A DNA stretch of 64,000 bases from Pseudomonas alkylphenolica (GCF_004025535.1 NZ_QJRG01000048.1:312933-376932); one strand, 5' to 3'; shown: positions 1 to 10,213, numbered from the stretch's first letter. The notes: generated from the letters alone by a model not told the origin. Numbers and translations are program-made.

Positions 1-3000
1 ACCACCGATGGCAATGGCAACCAGGTGGTCACCCTCAACCTCGGCAATCTGGTCAACGGCGCCCATGGCACGGGCGACGACGGCAACGACGACGACCTCG
101 AAGGCGTGGTACTGGAATTTGGTGCGCGGGTGGCCAACACCCTCGAGAATCAGGCCGGCGTGGTGCTCGGCGCCACTGTCCAGGATGTGGTCAACAACAA
201 CCTGCGGGCAACCAGCCTTACCTTGACCGAACGCATCGTCGAAGCCGGCTTTACCGGTTTGAACAAGCAGGTCACCGATTTCATTCCCAACCCCGGTACC
301 GCCCTGGGCAACGCCACCGTCTCGGTCAGCTTCACCGCCAGCGGCGGTCTGCCGGCGTATGACGTCCACCTGACGGATGGCTTTCCCACCGGCAGCAACT
401 ACAACCTGGTCAGCATCACCATCGGCGGTACCACCTTCGGTCCGGGCAACCTGCCTGCCGGGGTGACCTTCAGCACCACCGGCGGGCTGACCGTCGACAT
501 CACCCGTATCGACATCGGTACCCGCGTGAGTGTGGTGTATACCGTCGATGTGCCTAATGGCACGGCTATCGCCAACAGTGACGCCAACCTGAGCTGGAGC
601 AGCCTGCCGGAAACCTTCACCACCTGGGGCGGCTCAGCAGTTGGCGCCGACGGCACCGCAGCCGGCGAGCGTACCGGCGCCGACGGCCCCGGCCCGGACG
701 CCACGGTGCTCAACAACTATGTGCTGCGCGAAGGCGCCGGCCTGGGCATCATCAGCGGTACCTTGTGGAACGACACCGGCACTGCAGCGGCCTTGCCCAA
801 CGATGCCAACCCGGATGCCGACCCGGTCCCCGGCACCCCGGCCTACGAACTGGCAATTCCCAACCAGACCATCAACCTGATCTGGGCCGGCCTGGATGGT
901 GTACTGGGCAACGGTGACGACAAGACCTTCACCACCACCACCGACAGCAATGGCCGCTTCACCTTTGGCGTGCTGCCTTCGGGCCTGTACCGCCTCGATG
1001 CTCCGACCACGGTCAACAGCATTGTCCAGTTCGGCGAGCTGCGCATGCGCATCGACACCGATGGCGGCACGCTGGGCCAGGTCCAGGTGACCCTCGGCGA
1101 AGGCAGCACCGCGCAGGCCAACTCCGGCTATGTCGAACTCAACGACGCCCCGGTCAACAGCCTGCCGGGCTTCCAGAGCGGGCTTGAGGACACTCCCCTG
1201 GCCATTGGCGGCATCAGCGTCAGTGATGTCGATGCTGAACGTAACCCCAACGTCAACGGCCGTGCCATCCAGGTCACCCTGACAGTCACCCACGGCGTTC
1301 TGTCGCTGACCGGTTCGACCACCGGGGTCACGGTGACCGGTGCCGGCACCACCACCCTGGTGCTGGTCGGCCGCCTTGCCGACATCAACGCAACCCTGGC
1401 CGGCCTGAGCTACCTGGGCAACCTGAACTTCAACGGCAACGACTTCCTTGAAGTGGTGACCTCGGACCTGGGCAACTACGGCGATTTCGATGGCAACGGC
1501 ATCCCCGGTCAACTGAGCGACGCGCGCACCGACCGCGACTTCCTGGTGATCAACCTCGCCCCGGTCAACGATGCACCGGTAGCCGTCAACGACAACGCCT
1601 CGGCGACCGAGGCCGGGGGTACCAACAACCGTGTGCCGGGCGTGGACCCGCGCGGCAACCTGCTGGACAACGACACCGATGTCGACATCGCTACCAACGG
1701 TGATGTGCTCAATGTCATTTCAGTCACCTCTCCACTGGGTCAAACACTGTCGCTGCCCAACATCGGGGCGATAGAGATCGCCGGCCGCTATGGCAAGCTG
1801 GTGCTCTCCGCCAACGGCGCCTATCAGTACATCATCGACAACAACAATGCCGAGGTTCAGGCCCTGCGCCTGGCCGGTGACCAGTTGACCGAAGTCTTCA
1901 GCTACAGGATCTCCGACATTGGCCTGGGGGGCGCACCCCTGCAGTCCGGTGCCACGTTGACCGTGGTCATCCACGGTGCCAACGACGCCCCGGTCGGGGT
2001 GAATGACGTGGGCACAGCCATTGAAAAAGGTGGCGTCAACAACACGGGTGTCGGCAAACCCAACGACACGCCGCCGCCAGGTTTCCCGGTCGCTGGCAGC
2101 AATGCCACGGGCAACGTGCTGAGCAACGACAACGACGTCGACGGTGGCGTCGGCGACCCGATCAACTACGGCGAAACCATGTCGGTGACCGGTGTGCGGC
2201 CGTTGCGCGAAGCGGTGCCGGGCGCCCTGACCAACGTGCCGGCGGGCGGTAGCGTGAGTATCAACGGCACTTACGGTGTGCTGACCATCGGCGCCAACGG
2301 CGCCTACACCTACGTCATCAATGAAAACAATACGGCCGTGCAGCGCCTGGGCCCCAATGACACCCTGACCGAGTTTTTCAGCTACCAGGTCACCGATGCC
2401 CTGGGCCTCAATGACCTGGCCGAACTGCGCATCACCATTGTCGGCAACTACGACAACCCGGTGGCTAGCGACGATCAGGCCACCGCACAAGCGGGCATCA
2501 ACAACAATACCGGCGAAAGTAACCCGGTCGGCAACGTCATCCTGTTCCCCAGCCGGCCAGGCACCATCGACCAACCCGGTGGCAATGGCGTCGACCTGGA
2601 CGTCGACCGCGCCGACCGGCCGAGCACCGTGCTGCAGGTCAACGGCATCCGCAACGGCCCGGAACTCGCGGGCGGCGCACTGACGGCGGTGGCCGGTGGT
2701 GCGGTAACCATCGCCGCGACCTTCGCCCAGACCGACGCCGGTGTCCCTGTGACCAGCGTCCAGGACTTCGGCACCCTGACCATCAACCCCGACGGCTCCT
2801 TCAGCTTTGACGTCAACAGCGTGAACGACGCCATCATTGCCCTGCCCCGTGGTGCGTCGTTCAATGTGATCTTTACCTACCAGATCGTCGACTCGGCAGG
2901 GCTGACCGATACGGCGCAACTGGTCATCGTGATCCGTGGCGCCAACAATCCGCCCCACGCCCAGGACAGCGTTTCACTGGCCACCGAAGCAGGCGGTGTC

Positions 3001-6000
3001 GCCAACCAGACGCCCGGCCTCGATCCCGGCGTCCCCCCGGCACCAGGACGTCAGGTAGTCTTTGTCGACCCCGATGGCGACCCGGTCAGCGTTACCGCAG
3101 TGCGCACCGGCCCGGAAGGCGGTACCGGTACCGCAGGCGTGGTGGGCACAGCGCTCAATGGCCAATATGGCGCATTGACCATCAACGCCGATGGCACCTT
3201 CAGCTACCGGGTCGACAACAACAACCTGGAAGTGCAAGCCCTGCGCGGCATTGATGACCTGCTGATCGAAGTCTTCACCTACACCGTCACCGACAGCGAT
3301 GGCGAGTCGGACACTGCCCAGGTGGTCATCATCATTCGCGGCCAGAACGACAACCCGATCGGTGTCAATGACACTGCAACCGCGGTGGAAGCCGGCGGCG
3401 TGAACAACAACAGCGGCGGCCTCAACCCCCGGGGTAACGTGCTGACCAATGATACCGATGTGGATGGCGGGGTCGGCGACCCGATCGACTATGGCGAAAC
3501 CAAGGCCGTTGCGTCGGTACGCACCGGCGCGACCGAGGGTGCCGGTACCGCCGGTACCCTGGGCAGCGAGCTGCGCGGTACCTATGGCTGGCTGACGCTG
3601 AATGCCGATGGCAGCTACAGCTACCGCCTGGACAACAGCATGGCAGACGTACAGGCCCTGCGTCCGGGCAACACCCTGGTCGAGACGTTCAACTACAGCG
3701 TGATCGACGCCGCCGGTGCCACCGACATCGCCCTGCTGACCATCACCATCCAGGGCACCAACGACGCCCCGGTAGCCGTCAACGACAACGCCCTCGCGGT
3801 AGAGGCCGGTGGTTTGAACAACACCAGCCCCGGTTTCAACCCCAGCGGCAACGTGCTGAGCAACGACATCGACGTCGACCGCTTTGGCGAAACCCTGACC
3901 GTGGTGGCCGTCCGTCAAGGGCCGAGTGCCGGCACCGTCGGCAGCAGCTTTGCCGGCCAGTACGGCAGCCTGATCCTCAACGCCGACGGCAGTTACACCT
4001 ACCTGGTCGACAACAACAACCCGCTGGTACAAGCCCTGCGCACAGCGACCAATACCCTCAGCGAGTCCTTCACCTACACCATACGCGACCTCTCCGGCGC
4101 ACTCAGCGCGGCCAACCTGACCATCACCATCCAGGGGCGCAATGACAACCCGCTGGCGGTGGACGATACCGCGACAGCGGTGGAAGCTGGCGGCACCAAC
4201 AACGGCACCCCTGGGGTCGACCCCACAGGTAACCTGGTGGCCAATGACCGCGATGTCGATGCCGGTGACGGGAAATTCGTCAACGGTATCCGTACCGGCA
4301 GCGAGGCGGCGGGTGGCGCTTTCACCACCGTCGGCATCAGCCAGGCAATCCAGGGCACCTATGGCACCCTGACCGTATTTGCCAACGGCGACTACCGCTA
4401 CCAGGTCGACAACACCCTGGCCGCCGTGCAGGCGCTCAAGCCCGGCGATACCTTGCAGGAGGTGTTCAGCTACCGCATGCGCGACATTGCAGGCGCCGAG
4501 GACGTCGCCCAGCTGACCGTGACCATTCAGGGTGCCTGGGACGCACCGGTGGCCCGTGACAACATCAACATCGCCGTGGCCGACAACGGCGATGGCCTGA
4601 CCCTCAACCCCAGCGGCAACGTGCTGCCCAACGACAGCGACATCGACCAGGGCGACCGCCTCACCGTCACCGGTATTCGTACCGGCCCTGAAGCGGGTAC
4701 TGGCGTTGCCGGTACCATCGGTAACGTGCTGATCGGTCAGTACGGCACCCTGGTGATCAATGCCGATGGCAGCTACACCTACACCGTCGACAGCACCAAC
4801 CCGGACGTCGAAGCCCTGGCCTTGCTGCAAACGCTGGTGGACCACTTCACTTACGAAGTCACCGACCTCGGCGGGCTGACTGACCTGGCGCAACTGTCGA
4901 TCATCGTCATCGGCCGCAACGATCCGCCTGATGGCATCGATGATGCCGCCACGGCCATTGAGGCCGGCGGCCTGAACAACGGCACTCCAGGCTTCAACCC
5001 CAGTGGCAATGTGCTGGGCAACGACACTGATTTCGAAAGTGATCCGCTGACGGTGACGACGATCCGCACGGGCAGCGAAACCGGCACCGGCACAGCTGGC
5101 ACACTGGGCACTACCCTGCGTGGTCTGTATGGCGACCTGGTGATGAACGCCGACGGCAGCTGGACCTATACCGTCGACAACAGCCTGGCCGCGGTTCAGG
5201 CCCTGCGCACCAGCGGCCAGGTCCTGGTGGACGTCTTTACCTACACGGTGATGGACGTGCACCTGGCCGACGACACCGCCCAACTGACCATCACCATCGA
5301 CGGTCGCAACGACACGCCGATTGCCGTGGATGACGACACCATAGCCATCGAAGCCGGTGGCGTGGGCAACAACCAACCGGGCCTGGACCCGACCGGCAAC
5401 GTACTGGACAACGACACCGACGTTGACAGCCCGGCCCTGGGCGAAACCCGTCAGGTGCTGTCGGTCACCAGCGAAACCGGCAATGCCGCACTCGCCGGGC
5501 AGGTGCTGGCGGGCCGGTATGGCCAACTGATCCTTAATGCCGACGGCAGTTACCAGTACCTGCTCGACAATAGCAACCCGACGGTGCAGGCCTTGCGCAC
5601 CGCAGGCGAGACCCTGCGCGAGGTGTTCACGTACCGCATGCGCGACACCGCCGGGGCGGAATCCGAAGCGCGGCTCAATGTGCTCATTCAAGGTGCCAAC
5701 GACAGTCCGGTTGCGCGTGACGACAGCAACGTTGCCAGCGATCAGGTGACCGCGCCTCAGGCCTCCGGCAATGTGCTGCCCAACGACAGCGATGTCGACG
5801 GTGGCGAACAGTTGATTGTCAGCGGCATCCGCATCGGTGCGGAAAGCGGCAGCGGCACCAGCGGTGTCATCGGCCAGCCGCTGGCCGGACGCTACGGCAC
5901 CCTTGTGATCAATGCCGATGGCAGCTACACCTACAGCATCGACCTGACCAATCCCGAGGTGCTGGCCGCTGCAGGTCTGGGACAAGTCCTCAAGGACGTG

Positions 6001-6576
6001 TTCACCTACACCCTCAGCGACCGCCTCGGCGCCACGGACCTTGCCCAGTTGACCATCACCCTGGACATCACCGCCCCCTTCATCCCTGCCCCGGCCGGCC
6101 CGTTCTTCGACCGCGATGCGATCGATCCGTTTCGCAACCTGCCGCTGCCTGATGTCCAGCCGGTGGTGTTCGTCGGGCCGGTGGTCGAACGCCAGGAGCG
6201 TTTGCTGGAGCTGTCCGGCTGGACGGCCGACGGCAGCAACCTGAGCTACGGTCGGGTGCCGGAGATCCTCAGTGAAACCCTGAACGAGCGGCTTGGCCTG
6301 ATACCCGGCCAGTTTGTCGCCGGCGCGGTGCGTGTCAGCCGCCAGGCCAGCGAAAACGACCTGGCGTGGATTCTCGGGCGCCAGTCACGCATCAACCTCA
6401 GCGCCGACGGCTTGTTGCCCGACCCGTCGGTGTTTGCCACCGACGCCGAGCACATGACCCAGGGCGATGCCCAGTTACCACCGCCTTCCGAGGCACGCAC
6501 CGCACCCGGTTTCCGCGCGCAATTGCGTGAAGCGGCCGAGCGCCTGCGGGCCATGGACACCCGTACAAGAGAATAA
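1..6576 (+). CDS. Giant VCBS-repeat surface adhesin, 5' partial
   Basis: The reading frame is open from base 1, so the gene starts upstream of the window; 2191 residues are visible. In order they hold a DUF11-like beta domain, a segment resembling an SdrD B domain (about bases 720-1130, TDSNGRFTFGVLPSGLYRL), a cadherin-like domain (about 1140-1560), eleven VCBS-type repeats of 110-150 residues (about 1570-6066), and a non-repetitive C-terminal tail of about 170 residues. Repeats open with variants of APVAVNDNATAVEAGG and close with FTYTVxDxxGxxDxAxLTITIxGxND. The protein is probably displayed at or released from the surface and used for attachment or biofilm formation. I see no RTX nonapeptides of the GGXGXDXUX type and no autotransporter barrel, so the usual type I or type V export signals are absent. 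The next four genes encode TolC/HlyD-like export parts only 20 bases downstream, which suggests they export this protein. Family is clear; ligand is unknown. Confidence 0.88.
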   Translation, partial: TTDGNGNQVVTLNLGNLVNGAHGTGDDGNDDDLEGVVLEFGARVANTLENQAGVVLGATVQDVVNNNLRATSLTLTERIVEAGFTGLNKQVTDFIPNPGTALGNATVSVSFTASGGLPAYDVHLTDGFPTGSNYNLVSITIGGTTFGPGNLPAGVTFSTTGGLTVDITRIDIGTRVSVVYTVDVPNGTAIANSDANLSWSSLPETFTTWGGSAVGADGTAAGERTGADGPGPDATVLNNYVLREGAGLGIISGTLWNDTGTAAALPNDANPDADPVPGTPAYELAIPNQTINLIWAGLDGVLGNGDDKTFTTTTDSNGRFTFGVLPSGLYRLDAPTTVNSIVQFGELRMRIDTDGGTLGQVQVTLGEGSTAQANSGYVELNDAPVNSLPGFQSGLEDTPLAIGGISVSDVDAERNPNVNGRAIQVTLTVTHGVLSLTGSTTGVTVTGAGTTTLVLVGRLADINATLAGLSYLGNLNFNGNDFLEVVTSDLGNYGDFDGNGIPGQLSDARTDRDFLVINLAPVNDAPVAVNDNASATEAGGTNNRVPGVDPRGNLLDNDTDVDIATNGDVLNVISVTSPLGQTLSLPNIGAIEIAGRYGKLVLSANGAYQYIIDNNNAEVQALRLAGDQLTEVFSYRISDIGLGGAPLQSGATLTVVIHGANDAPVGVNDVGTAIEKGGVNNTGVGKPNDTPPPGFPVAGSNATGNVLSNDNDVDGGVGDPINYGETMSVTGVRPLREAVPGALTNVPAGGSVSINGTYGVLTIGANGAYTYVINENNTAVQRLGPNDTLTEFFSYQVTDALGLNDLAELRITIVGNYDNPVASDDQATAQAGINNNTGESNPVGNVILFPSRPGTIDQPGGNGVDLDVDRADRPSTVLQVNGIRNGPELAGGALTAVAGGAVTIAATFAQTDAGVPVTSVQDFGTLTINPDGSFSFDVNSVNDAIIALPRGASFNVIFTYQIVDSAGLTDTAQLVIVIRGANNPPHAQDSVSLATEAGGVANQTPGLDPGVPPAPGRQVVFVDPDGDPVSVTAVRTGPEGGTGTAGVVGTALNGQYGALTINADGTFSYRVDNNNLEVQALRGIDDLLIEVFTYTVTDSDGESDTAQVVIIIRGQNDNPIGVNDTATAVEAGGVNNNSGGLNPRGNVLTNDTDVDGGVGDPIDYGETKAVASVRTGATEGAGTAGTLGSELRGTYGWLTLNADGSYSYRLDNSMADVQALRPGNTLVETFNYSVIDAAGATDIALLTITIQGTNDAPVAVNDNALAVEAGGLNNTSPGFNPSGNVLSNDIDVDRFGETLTVVAVRQGPSAGTVGSSFAGQYGSLILNADGSYTYLVDNNNPLVQALRTATNTLSESFTYTIRDLSGALSAANLTITIQGRNDNPLAVDDTATAVEAGGTNNGTPGVDPTGNLVANDRDVDAGDGKFVNGIRTGSEAAGGAFTTVGISQAIQGTYGTLTVFANGDYRYQVDNTLAAVQALKPGDTLQEVFSYRMRDIAGAEDVAQLTVTIQGAWDAPVARDNINIAVADNGDGLTLNPSGNVLPNDSDIDQGDRLTVTGIRTGPEAGTGVAGTIGNVLIGQYGTLVINADGSYTYTVDSTNPDVEALALLQTLVDHFTYEVTDLGGLTDLAQLSIIVIGRNDPPDGIDDAATAIEAGGLNNGTPGFNPSGNVLGNDTDFESDPLTVTTIRTGSETGTGTAGTLGTTLRGLYGDLVMNADGSWTYTVDNSLAAVQALRTSGQVLVDVFTYTVMDVHLADDTAQLTITIDGRNDTPIAVDDDTIAIEAGGVGNNQPGLDPTGNVLDNDTDVDSPALGETRQVLSVTSETGNAALAGQVLAGRYGQLILNADGSYQYLLDNSNPTVQALRTAGETLREVFTYRMRDTAGAESEARLNVLIQGANDSPVARDDSNVASDQVTAPQASGNVLPNDSDVDGGEQLIVSGIRIGAESGSGTSGVIGQPLAGRYGTLVINADGSYTYSIDLTNPEVLAAAGLGQVLKDVFTYTLSDRLGATDLAQLTITLDITAPFIPAPAGPFFDRDAIDPFRNLPLPDVQPVVFVGPVVERQERLLELSGWTADGSNLSYGRVPEILSETLNERLGLIPGQFVAGAVRVSRQASENDLAWILGRQSRINLSADGLLPDPSVFATDAEHMTQGDAQLPPPSEARTAPGFRAQLREAAERLRAMDTRTRE
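1570..6066 (+). repeat. Eleven tandem VCBS-type protein repeats
   Basis: Within the adhesin gene, units of roughly 330-450 bp recur. They are recognised by the motifs EAGG-x-NN, GNVLxNDxDVD, YGxLxxNADGSYxYxxDN and VQALR. Eleven openings can be counted by eye. Units differ in length through inserts near their start; the second and third carry the longest inserts. Units 8 and 11 lack the EAGG-x-NN motif. The repeats are diverged at DNA level, so recent slippage is not obvious, but copy number may vary between strains. Confidence 0.85.
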
Positions 6577-6596
6577 GCCAGGAACAAGGACAGACC

Positions 6597-8129
6597 ATGC
6601 CAAGACTGCCACACACGTTATTGAGTACAGCCATCGCTTCCACTTTATTGCTGGCCGCCTGCTCTGCGACCAAACCGGTCGAGTACACCGAGGAAGAAGC
6701 CCGGCAGCGGATTCTTCGCGACCAGGCGCAGATGTATGAAAACCAAGAGCCCGTGACCACGCCCATCACCTTCTATGAAGCCGCTGCACGGGCCCTGAAA
6801 TACAACCTGGATTACCGCCTGAAATTGATGGAAAGCGCGCTGGCCAGCGACCTGCGTGACGTCTCCAGCCATGAGATGCTGCCGCGTCTGGTGGCTTCGG
6901 CCGGGTATGCCGGGCGCAACAACGACTCCGGTGGCACCTCGATCGGTATCGAAGACCGCGAGCAAAGCTTGCGCGCGTCGACCTCCGAAGAGCGTTATCG
7001 TCAACTCTATGGACTGGGGCTGAGCTGGAGCCTGCTGGATTTCGGCGTGGCCTATTACCGCACCCAGCAGAAAAGCGACCAGATCCTGATGGCCGAGGAG
7101 CGTCGGCGCAAAGTGGCGCAGAACGTCCTGCAGGACGTACGCAATGCCTATTGGCGCGCCCTCAGCGCACAGCGCCTGATGCCTCAGGTCGACCGCTTGC
7201 TGGTGCGCACCAACCAGGCCTTGCTCTCGGCGCGCCAGGCCGAAACCCAGGGCCTGCTGCCGCGTCAGGAAGTACTGGCGTATCAGCGCGCCCTGCTCGA
7301 CTCCATTTACCTGCTGACCGTACGCCGCCAGGACCTTGAGTTCGCCCGGGCCGAACTGTCGGCGCTGATGTCGTTGCCGCCGGGCTCACGCCTGATCCTC
7401 GCCGACCAGGTGGAGCCGACGCTGCCGTCGATGTCCCAGGACATCGACAAGCTTGAACAGTTGTCGCTGCAGAACCGTCCGGAAATCATGGAAGAGTGGT
7501 ACCGCAAGCGCGTCAACGAAAACGACCTGAAGATCGCCAAGGCGCAACTGTGGCCCAACGTGATCCTCGACTTTGGCTACAAGTACGACTCCAACAAGTA
7601 CCTCTACAACAACGACTGGACCGAAACCGGCGTGCAAGTGTCGATGAACCTCTTGCGCCTGCTGCAGTTGCCGTCGATCAACAGCGCTGCCGAGTCGCAA
7701 ACCAAGACCGATGACATGCGCCGGGTGGCGCTGTCGATGGCCATCCTTACCCAGGTACGGGTCGGCACCCTGCGCTACCAACTGGCCCGCCAGGAAGTGG
7801 AGTTCGCCGATCAGAGCCTGCAGGTCGATCAGAGCCTGCTCAGCTACGCTGAAAAAGCCCGTAGTACCTCCTATGGCTCCGAGCTTGAGGTGATCCGCGC
7901 CGAAGGCCGTTACCTGCTTTCGCGTTACCAGCGCGAAGCCGCCTACTCCAGTGCCCAGGCGGCCTGGGGACGGTTGTACAACTCGGTGGGCCTGGATACG
8001 TTGCCCAAGGAAATCGAAAAACACGACATCAAGACATTAGCCCGAGAAATCCAGCGGACCCTGGATGATCAAGAACGCGCCAATCTTCTCGTTAGCACGC
8101 AAGGAACGCCGAATGTCATACAGCCCTGA
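6597..8129 (+). CDS. TolC-family outer membrane efflux lipoprotein
   Basis: A 510-residue protein of the outer membrane factor (OEP/TolC) family, predicted to form the outer-membrane channel of a tripartite exporter. The N-terminus is a lipoprotein signal (MPRLPHTLLSTAIASTLLLAAC) with a lipobox LLAAC and acylated Cys22, as in NodT/OprM-type factors. The body is rich in long Gln/Glu/Arg/Leu helices, as expected for the two tunnel-forming repeats. An ATG preceded by AAGGAC gives the start, 20 bases after the adhesin stop. The adaptor gene begins 17 bases before this gene ends, so translation is probably coupled. The likely partners are the adaptors downstream and the adhesin upstream. Family is secure; the exported substrate is inferred from context. 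Confidence 0.87.
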   Translation: MPRLPHTLLSTAIASTLLLAACSATKPVEYTEEEARQRILRDQAQMYENQEPVTTPITFYEAAARALKYNLDYRLKLMESALASDLRDVSSHEMLPRLVASAGYAGRNNDSGGTSIGIEDREQSLRASTSEERYRQLYGLGLSWSLLDFGVAYYRTQQKSDQILMAEERRRKVAQNVLQDVRNAYWRALSAQRLMPQVDRLLVRTNQALLSARQAETQGLLPRQEVLAYQRALLDSIYLLTVRRQDLEFARAELSALMSLPPGSRLILADQVEPTLPSMSQDIDKLEQLSLQNRPEIMEEWYRKRVNENDLKIAKAQLWPNVILDFGYKYDSNKYLYNNDWTETGVQVSMNLLRLLQLPSINSAAESQTKTDDMRRVALSMAILTQVRVGTLRYQLARQEVEFADQSLQVDQSLLSYAEKARSTSYGSELEVIRAEGRYLLSRYQREAAYSSAQAAWGRLYNSVGLDTLPKEIEKHDIKTLAREIQRTLDDQERANLLVSTQGTPNVIQP

Positions 8130-8880
8130 GCGCAGTTTGCTCGCAGTGATACTGTCCCTGATCCTCACCCCGGCGCTGGCCGATGATACCCAGCCAGCCC
8201 TGGCTACCACCGAACCCAGCACGATTCGCGTGCTGTTGGTGGCCAGCCTGGAAACCACGTTGTCCAGCCAGATGGCGGGCACCCTTGGCGAGTTCAAGGC
8301 GGCGCTCGGCCAGACGGTGGCCAAGGACGCCGTGCTGGCGCGCTTCGATTGTGCCGAGGCCCAGGCTCGTGCCCGGGTCGCGGCAGCCGAACTGACCATG
8401 GCGCGGCAGAACCTGGATGCCAAGCGCAACTTGCGCAAACTCGATGCTGTCGGTGACCTGGAAGTTTCGGTGGCCAACACCGAAGTGCAGAAGGCCGACG
8501 GCGCACGCGCCCTGGCACAGGCCCAGAGCGGTTACTGCGTGGTACAGGCGCCCTTTGCCGGGCGCGTTGCCAAGGTGCATGCCAAACCCTTCCAGACGGT
8601 ACCGGCTGGCACCCCGCTGTTCGATCTGGTCAGTGACGGTGCGTTGAAGGTCCGCCTCAATGTGCCGTCCAGCCTGCTGCCCAAGCTCAAAAAGGATCAG
8701 GCCCTGGAAGTCGAGATCCTCGAGACCGGCAAGGCGTACCCGGCCCACGTCAGTGCGATAAACGCGCGGGTCGACGCTGTGGCGCAGACCGTAGAGCTGG
8801 AGGCGCGCCTGGACGCGGCGCATCCGGAGCTGATCGCCGGCATGAGCGGTACCGCACGGTTCCCTGACAACAATGAGTGA
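8113..8880 (+). CDS. Periplasmic adaptor, HlyD/RND membrane-fusion type
   Basis: A 255-residue periplasmic adaptor. I chose the ATG at 8113 (MSYSPERSLLAVILSLILTPALADD) because an AAGGA Shine-Dalgarno precedes it and the protein then begins with a clean signal peptide; an upstream in-frame ATG at 8065 would add 16 residues and spoil it. A split lipoyl/barrel-sandwich domain flanks a short coiled hairpin (residues about 45-145; GEFKAALGQTVAKDAVLARFDC and VVQAPFAGRVAKVHAKPFQ). A beta-barrel domain follows (LKVRLNVPSSLLPKL). It overlaps the TolC-like gene by 17 bases and the next adaptor by 8. The hairpin is shorter than in drug-efflux adaptors. It probably links the inner-membrane parts to the TolC-like channel. 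Confidence 0.85.
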   Translation: MSYSPERSLLAVILSLILTPALADDTQPALATTEPSTIRVLLVASLETTLSSQMAGTLGEFKAALGQTVAKDAVLARFDCAEAQARARVAAAELTMARQNLDAKRNLRKLDAVGDLEVSVANTEVQKADGARALAQAQSGYCVVQAPFAGRVAKVHAKPFQTVPAGTPLFDLVSDGALKVRLNVPSSLLPKLKKDQALEVEILETGKAYPAHVSAINARVDAVAQTVELEARLDAAHPELIAGMSGTARFPDNNE

Positions 8881-10213
8881 GCCATTACCGCACCCGCAGT
8901 TGCTGTTGGCCATTGCAGCCCTGCGCGACCGAGCCCTGGCCGCCGATTCACTCAATGCGTTGGGTTTCTCCATCGCCAACGACCCCTACCCCTTGCTGCA
9001 GTATCACCAGGCGCTGGTGTTCCAGCAGCAAGGCCAACACCTGGATCTGCTCTGCGTGTCAGGCCTTGCCCGCCCCAGCGAGGACTCACCTTATCTGGTC
9101 TGGCTGCAGCGCGCCGTGCGCTGGATTGCCAGTCAGCTGGAAGACGATAAGCCGCGCTGGCTGGGACGCGATGCCGTAACCCCGCCCGCGGACATCGAAG
9201 AAGGCTGGGCCGAATGGTGGCCCAAAGGCTTGTGGTGCATCCCCCTGCATGACCGTGAAGGGCAGCGCCTGGGCATGGTTGTGTTCCTGCTCGATACACC
9301 GCCGGCAGCGGCACTTGAACCGTTGTTCGACGGCCTGTGGCGCACCTGGGCGCACTGCTGGGCAGGCTTCACCCGCCAACGCCGCTTGCTGCGCTGGCGG
9401 CCCAGCAAACGCCAGTTGCTGATCGCCTTGGCGGTGGCAGTCGCCTTGCTGCTGGTGCCGGTCCGGCAGACGGCACTGGCCCCGGCCGAAATCGTCTCGC
9501 GCGAAGCGATGATCATCAGTTCGCCCATTGATGGCGTGATCGAGCGCATGCAGGTACGCCCCAACCAGCCGGTGGACAAAGACACGCTGTTGTTCAGCCT
9601 CGACGAAACCACGCTCAGAAGCCGTGCCGAAGTGCTGGGCAAAGAAGTAGCCGTCGCCGATGCAGAACTGGCCGCCGCCAGCCAGCGTGCCTTCGACAAC
9701 CCGCAAAGCAAAAGCGAACTGACCCTGCTCAATGGCCGGGTGCAGCAACGTCGCGCGGAGCTTGCAGCAGTCAAGGCCCAGCTTCAGCGCACCCAGGTGC
9801 GTTCGCCACGGGCCGGTGTCGCGGTGTACAGCGACCCCAATGACTGGTTGGGCAAACCGGTATCCACCGGCGAGCGGATTCTGCTCATTGCCGAGCCACA
9901 GCAACCGGCGATGCTGATCCAGTTGCCGGTCGCCGATGCCATCGCCCTGGAACCGGGGGCCGAAGTCACCCTGTTTCTCACCGCTTACCCACTGACGCCG
10001 CTGACAGGCAAAGTGCTGGAAACCAGTTACCAGGCACGCACCAACGAAGAAGGCGTCGTGGCGTACCGCTTGCTCGCCAGCATCGAAGGGCAACCCGAGC
10101 ACGCCCGCCTGGGCCTTCACGGCACCGCCCGTCTGTATGGCGAACGCGTAGTACTGGGCTATTACCTGCTGCGTCGACCGTTCGCCGCACTGCGGGCCTG
10201 GAGCGGGTTGTGA
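8873..10213 (+). CDS. HlyD-type adaptor with N-terminal GAF-like domain
   Basis: A 446-residue inner-membrane adaptor. Residues 1 to about 175 form a soluble region that looks like a GAF-type fold (LLQYHQALVFQQQG, then GLWCIPLHDREGQRLGMVVFLL). One membrane helix follows at about 180-198 (RQLLIALAVAVALLLVPV). The rest is HlyD-like, with a lipoyl half (ISSPIDGVIERMQVRPNQPV), a coiled coil, the second lipoyl half (RSPRAGVAVYSDPNDWLGKPV) and a beta barrel. The orientation puts the GAF-like head in the cytoplasm, so the adaptor may sense a ligand or dock a partner. It overlaps the previous gene by 8 bases and the following gene by 4 (GTGA). The HlyD part is clear; the GAF assignment is from pattern only. 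Confidence 0.8.
   Translation: MSEPLPHPQLLLAIAALRDRALAADSLNALGFSIANDPYPLLQYHQALVFQQQGQHLDLLCVSGLARPSEDSPYLVWLQRAVRWIASQLEDDKPRWLGRDAVTPPADIEEGWAEWWPKGLWCIPLHDREGQRLGMVVFLLDTPPAAALEPLFDGLWRTWAHCWAGFTRQRRLLRWRPSKRQLLIALAVAVALLLVPVRQTALAPAEIVSREAMIISSPIDGVIERMQVRPNQPVDKDTLLFSLDETTLRSRAEVLGKEVAVADAELAAASQRAFDNPQSKSELTLLNGRVQQRRAELAAVKAQLQRTQVRSPRAGVAVYSDPNDWLGKPVSTGERILLIAEPQQPAMLIQLPVADAIALEPGAEVTLFLTAYPLTPLTGKVLETSYQARTNEEGVVAYRLLASIEGQPEHARLGLHGTARLYGERVVLGYYLLRRPFAALRAWSGL

Noticed and set aside
2974..5985. A 1003-codon open frame on the minus strand
   Set aside because: It lies wholly inside the repeat adhesin, mirrors its repeats, has a biased low-complexity composition (Val, Gly, His, Asp) and no ribosome-binding site; it is a shadow of high-GC coding sequence.
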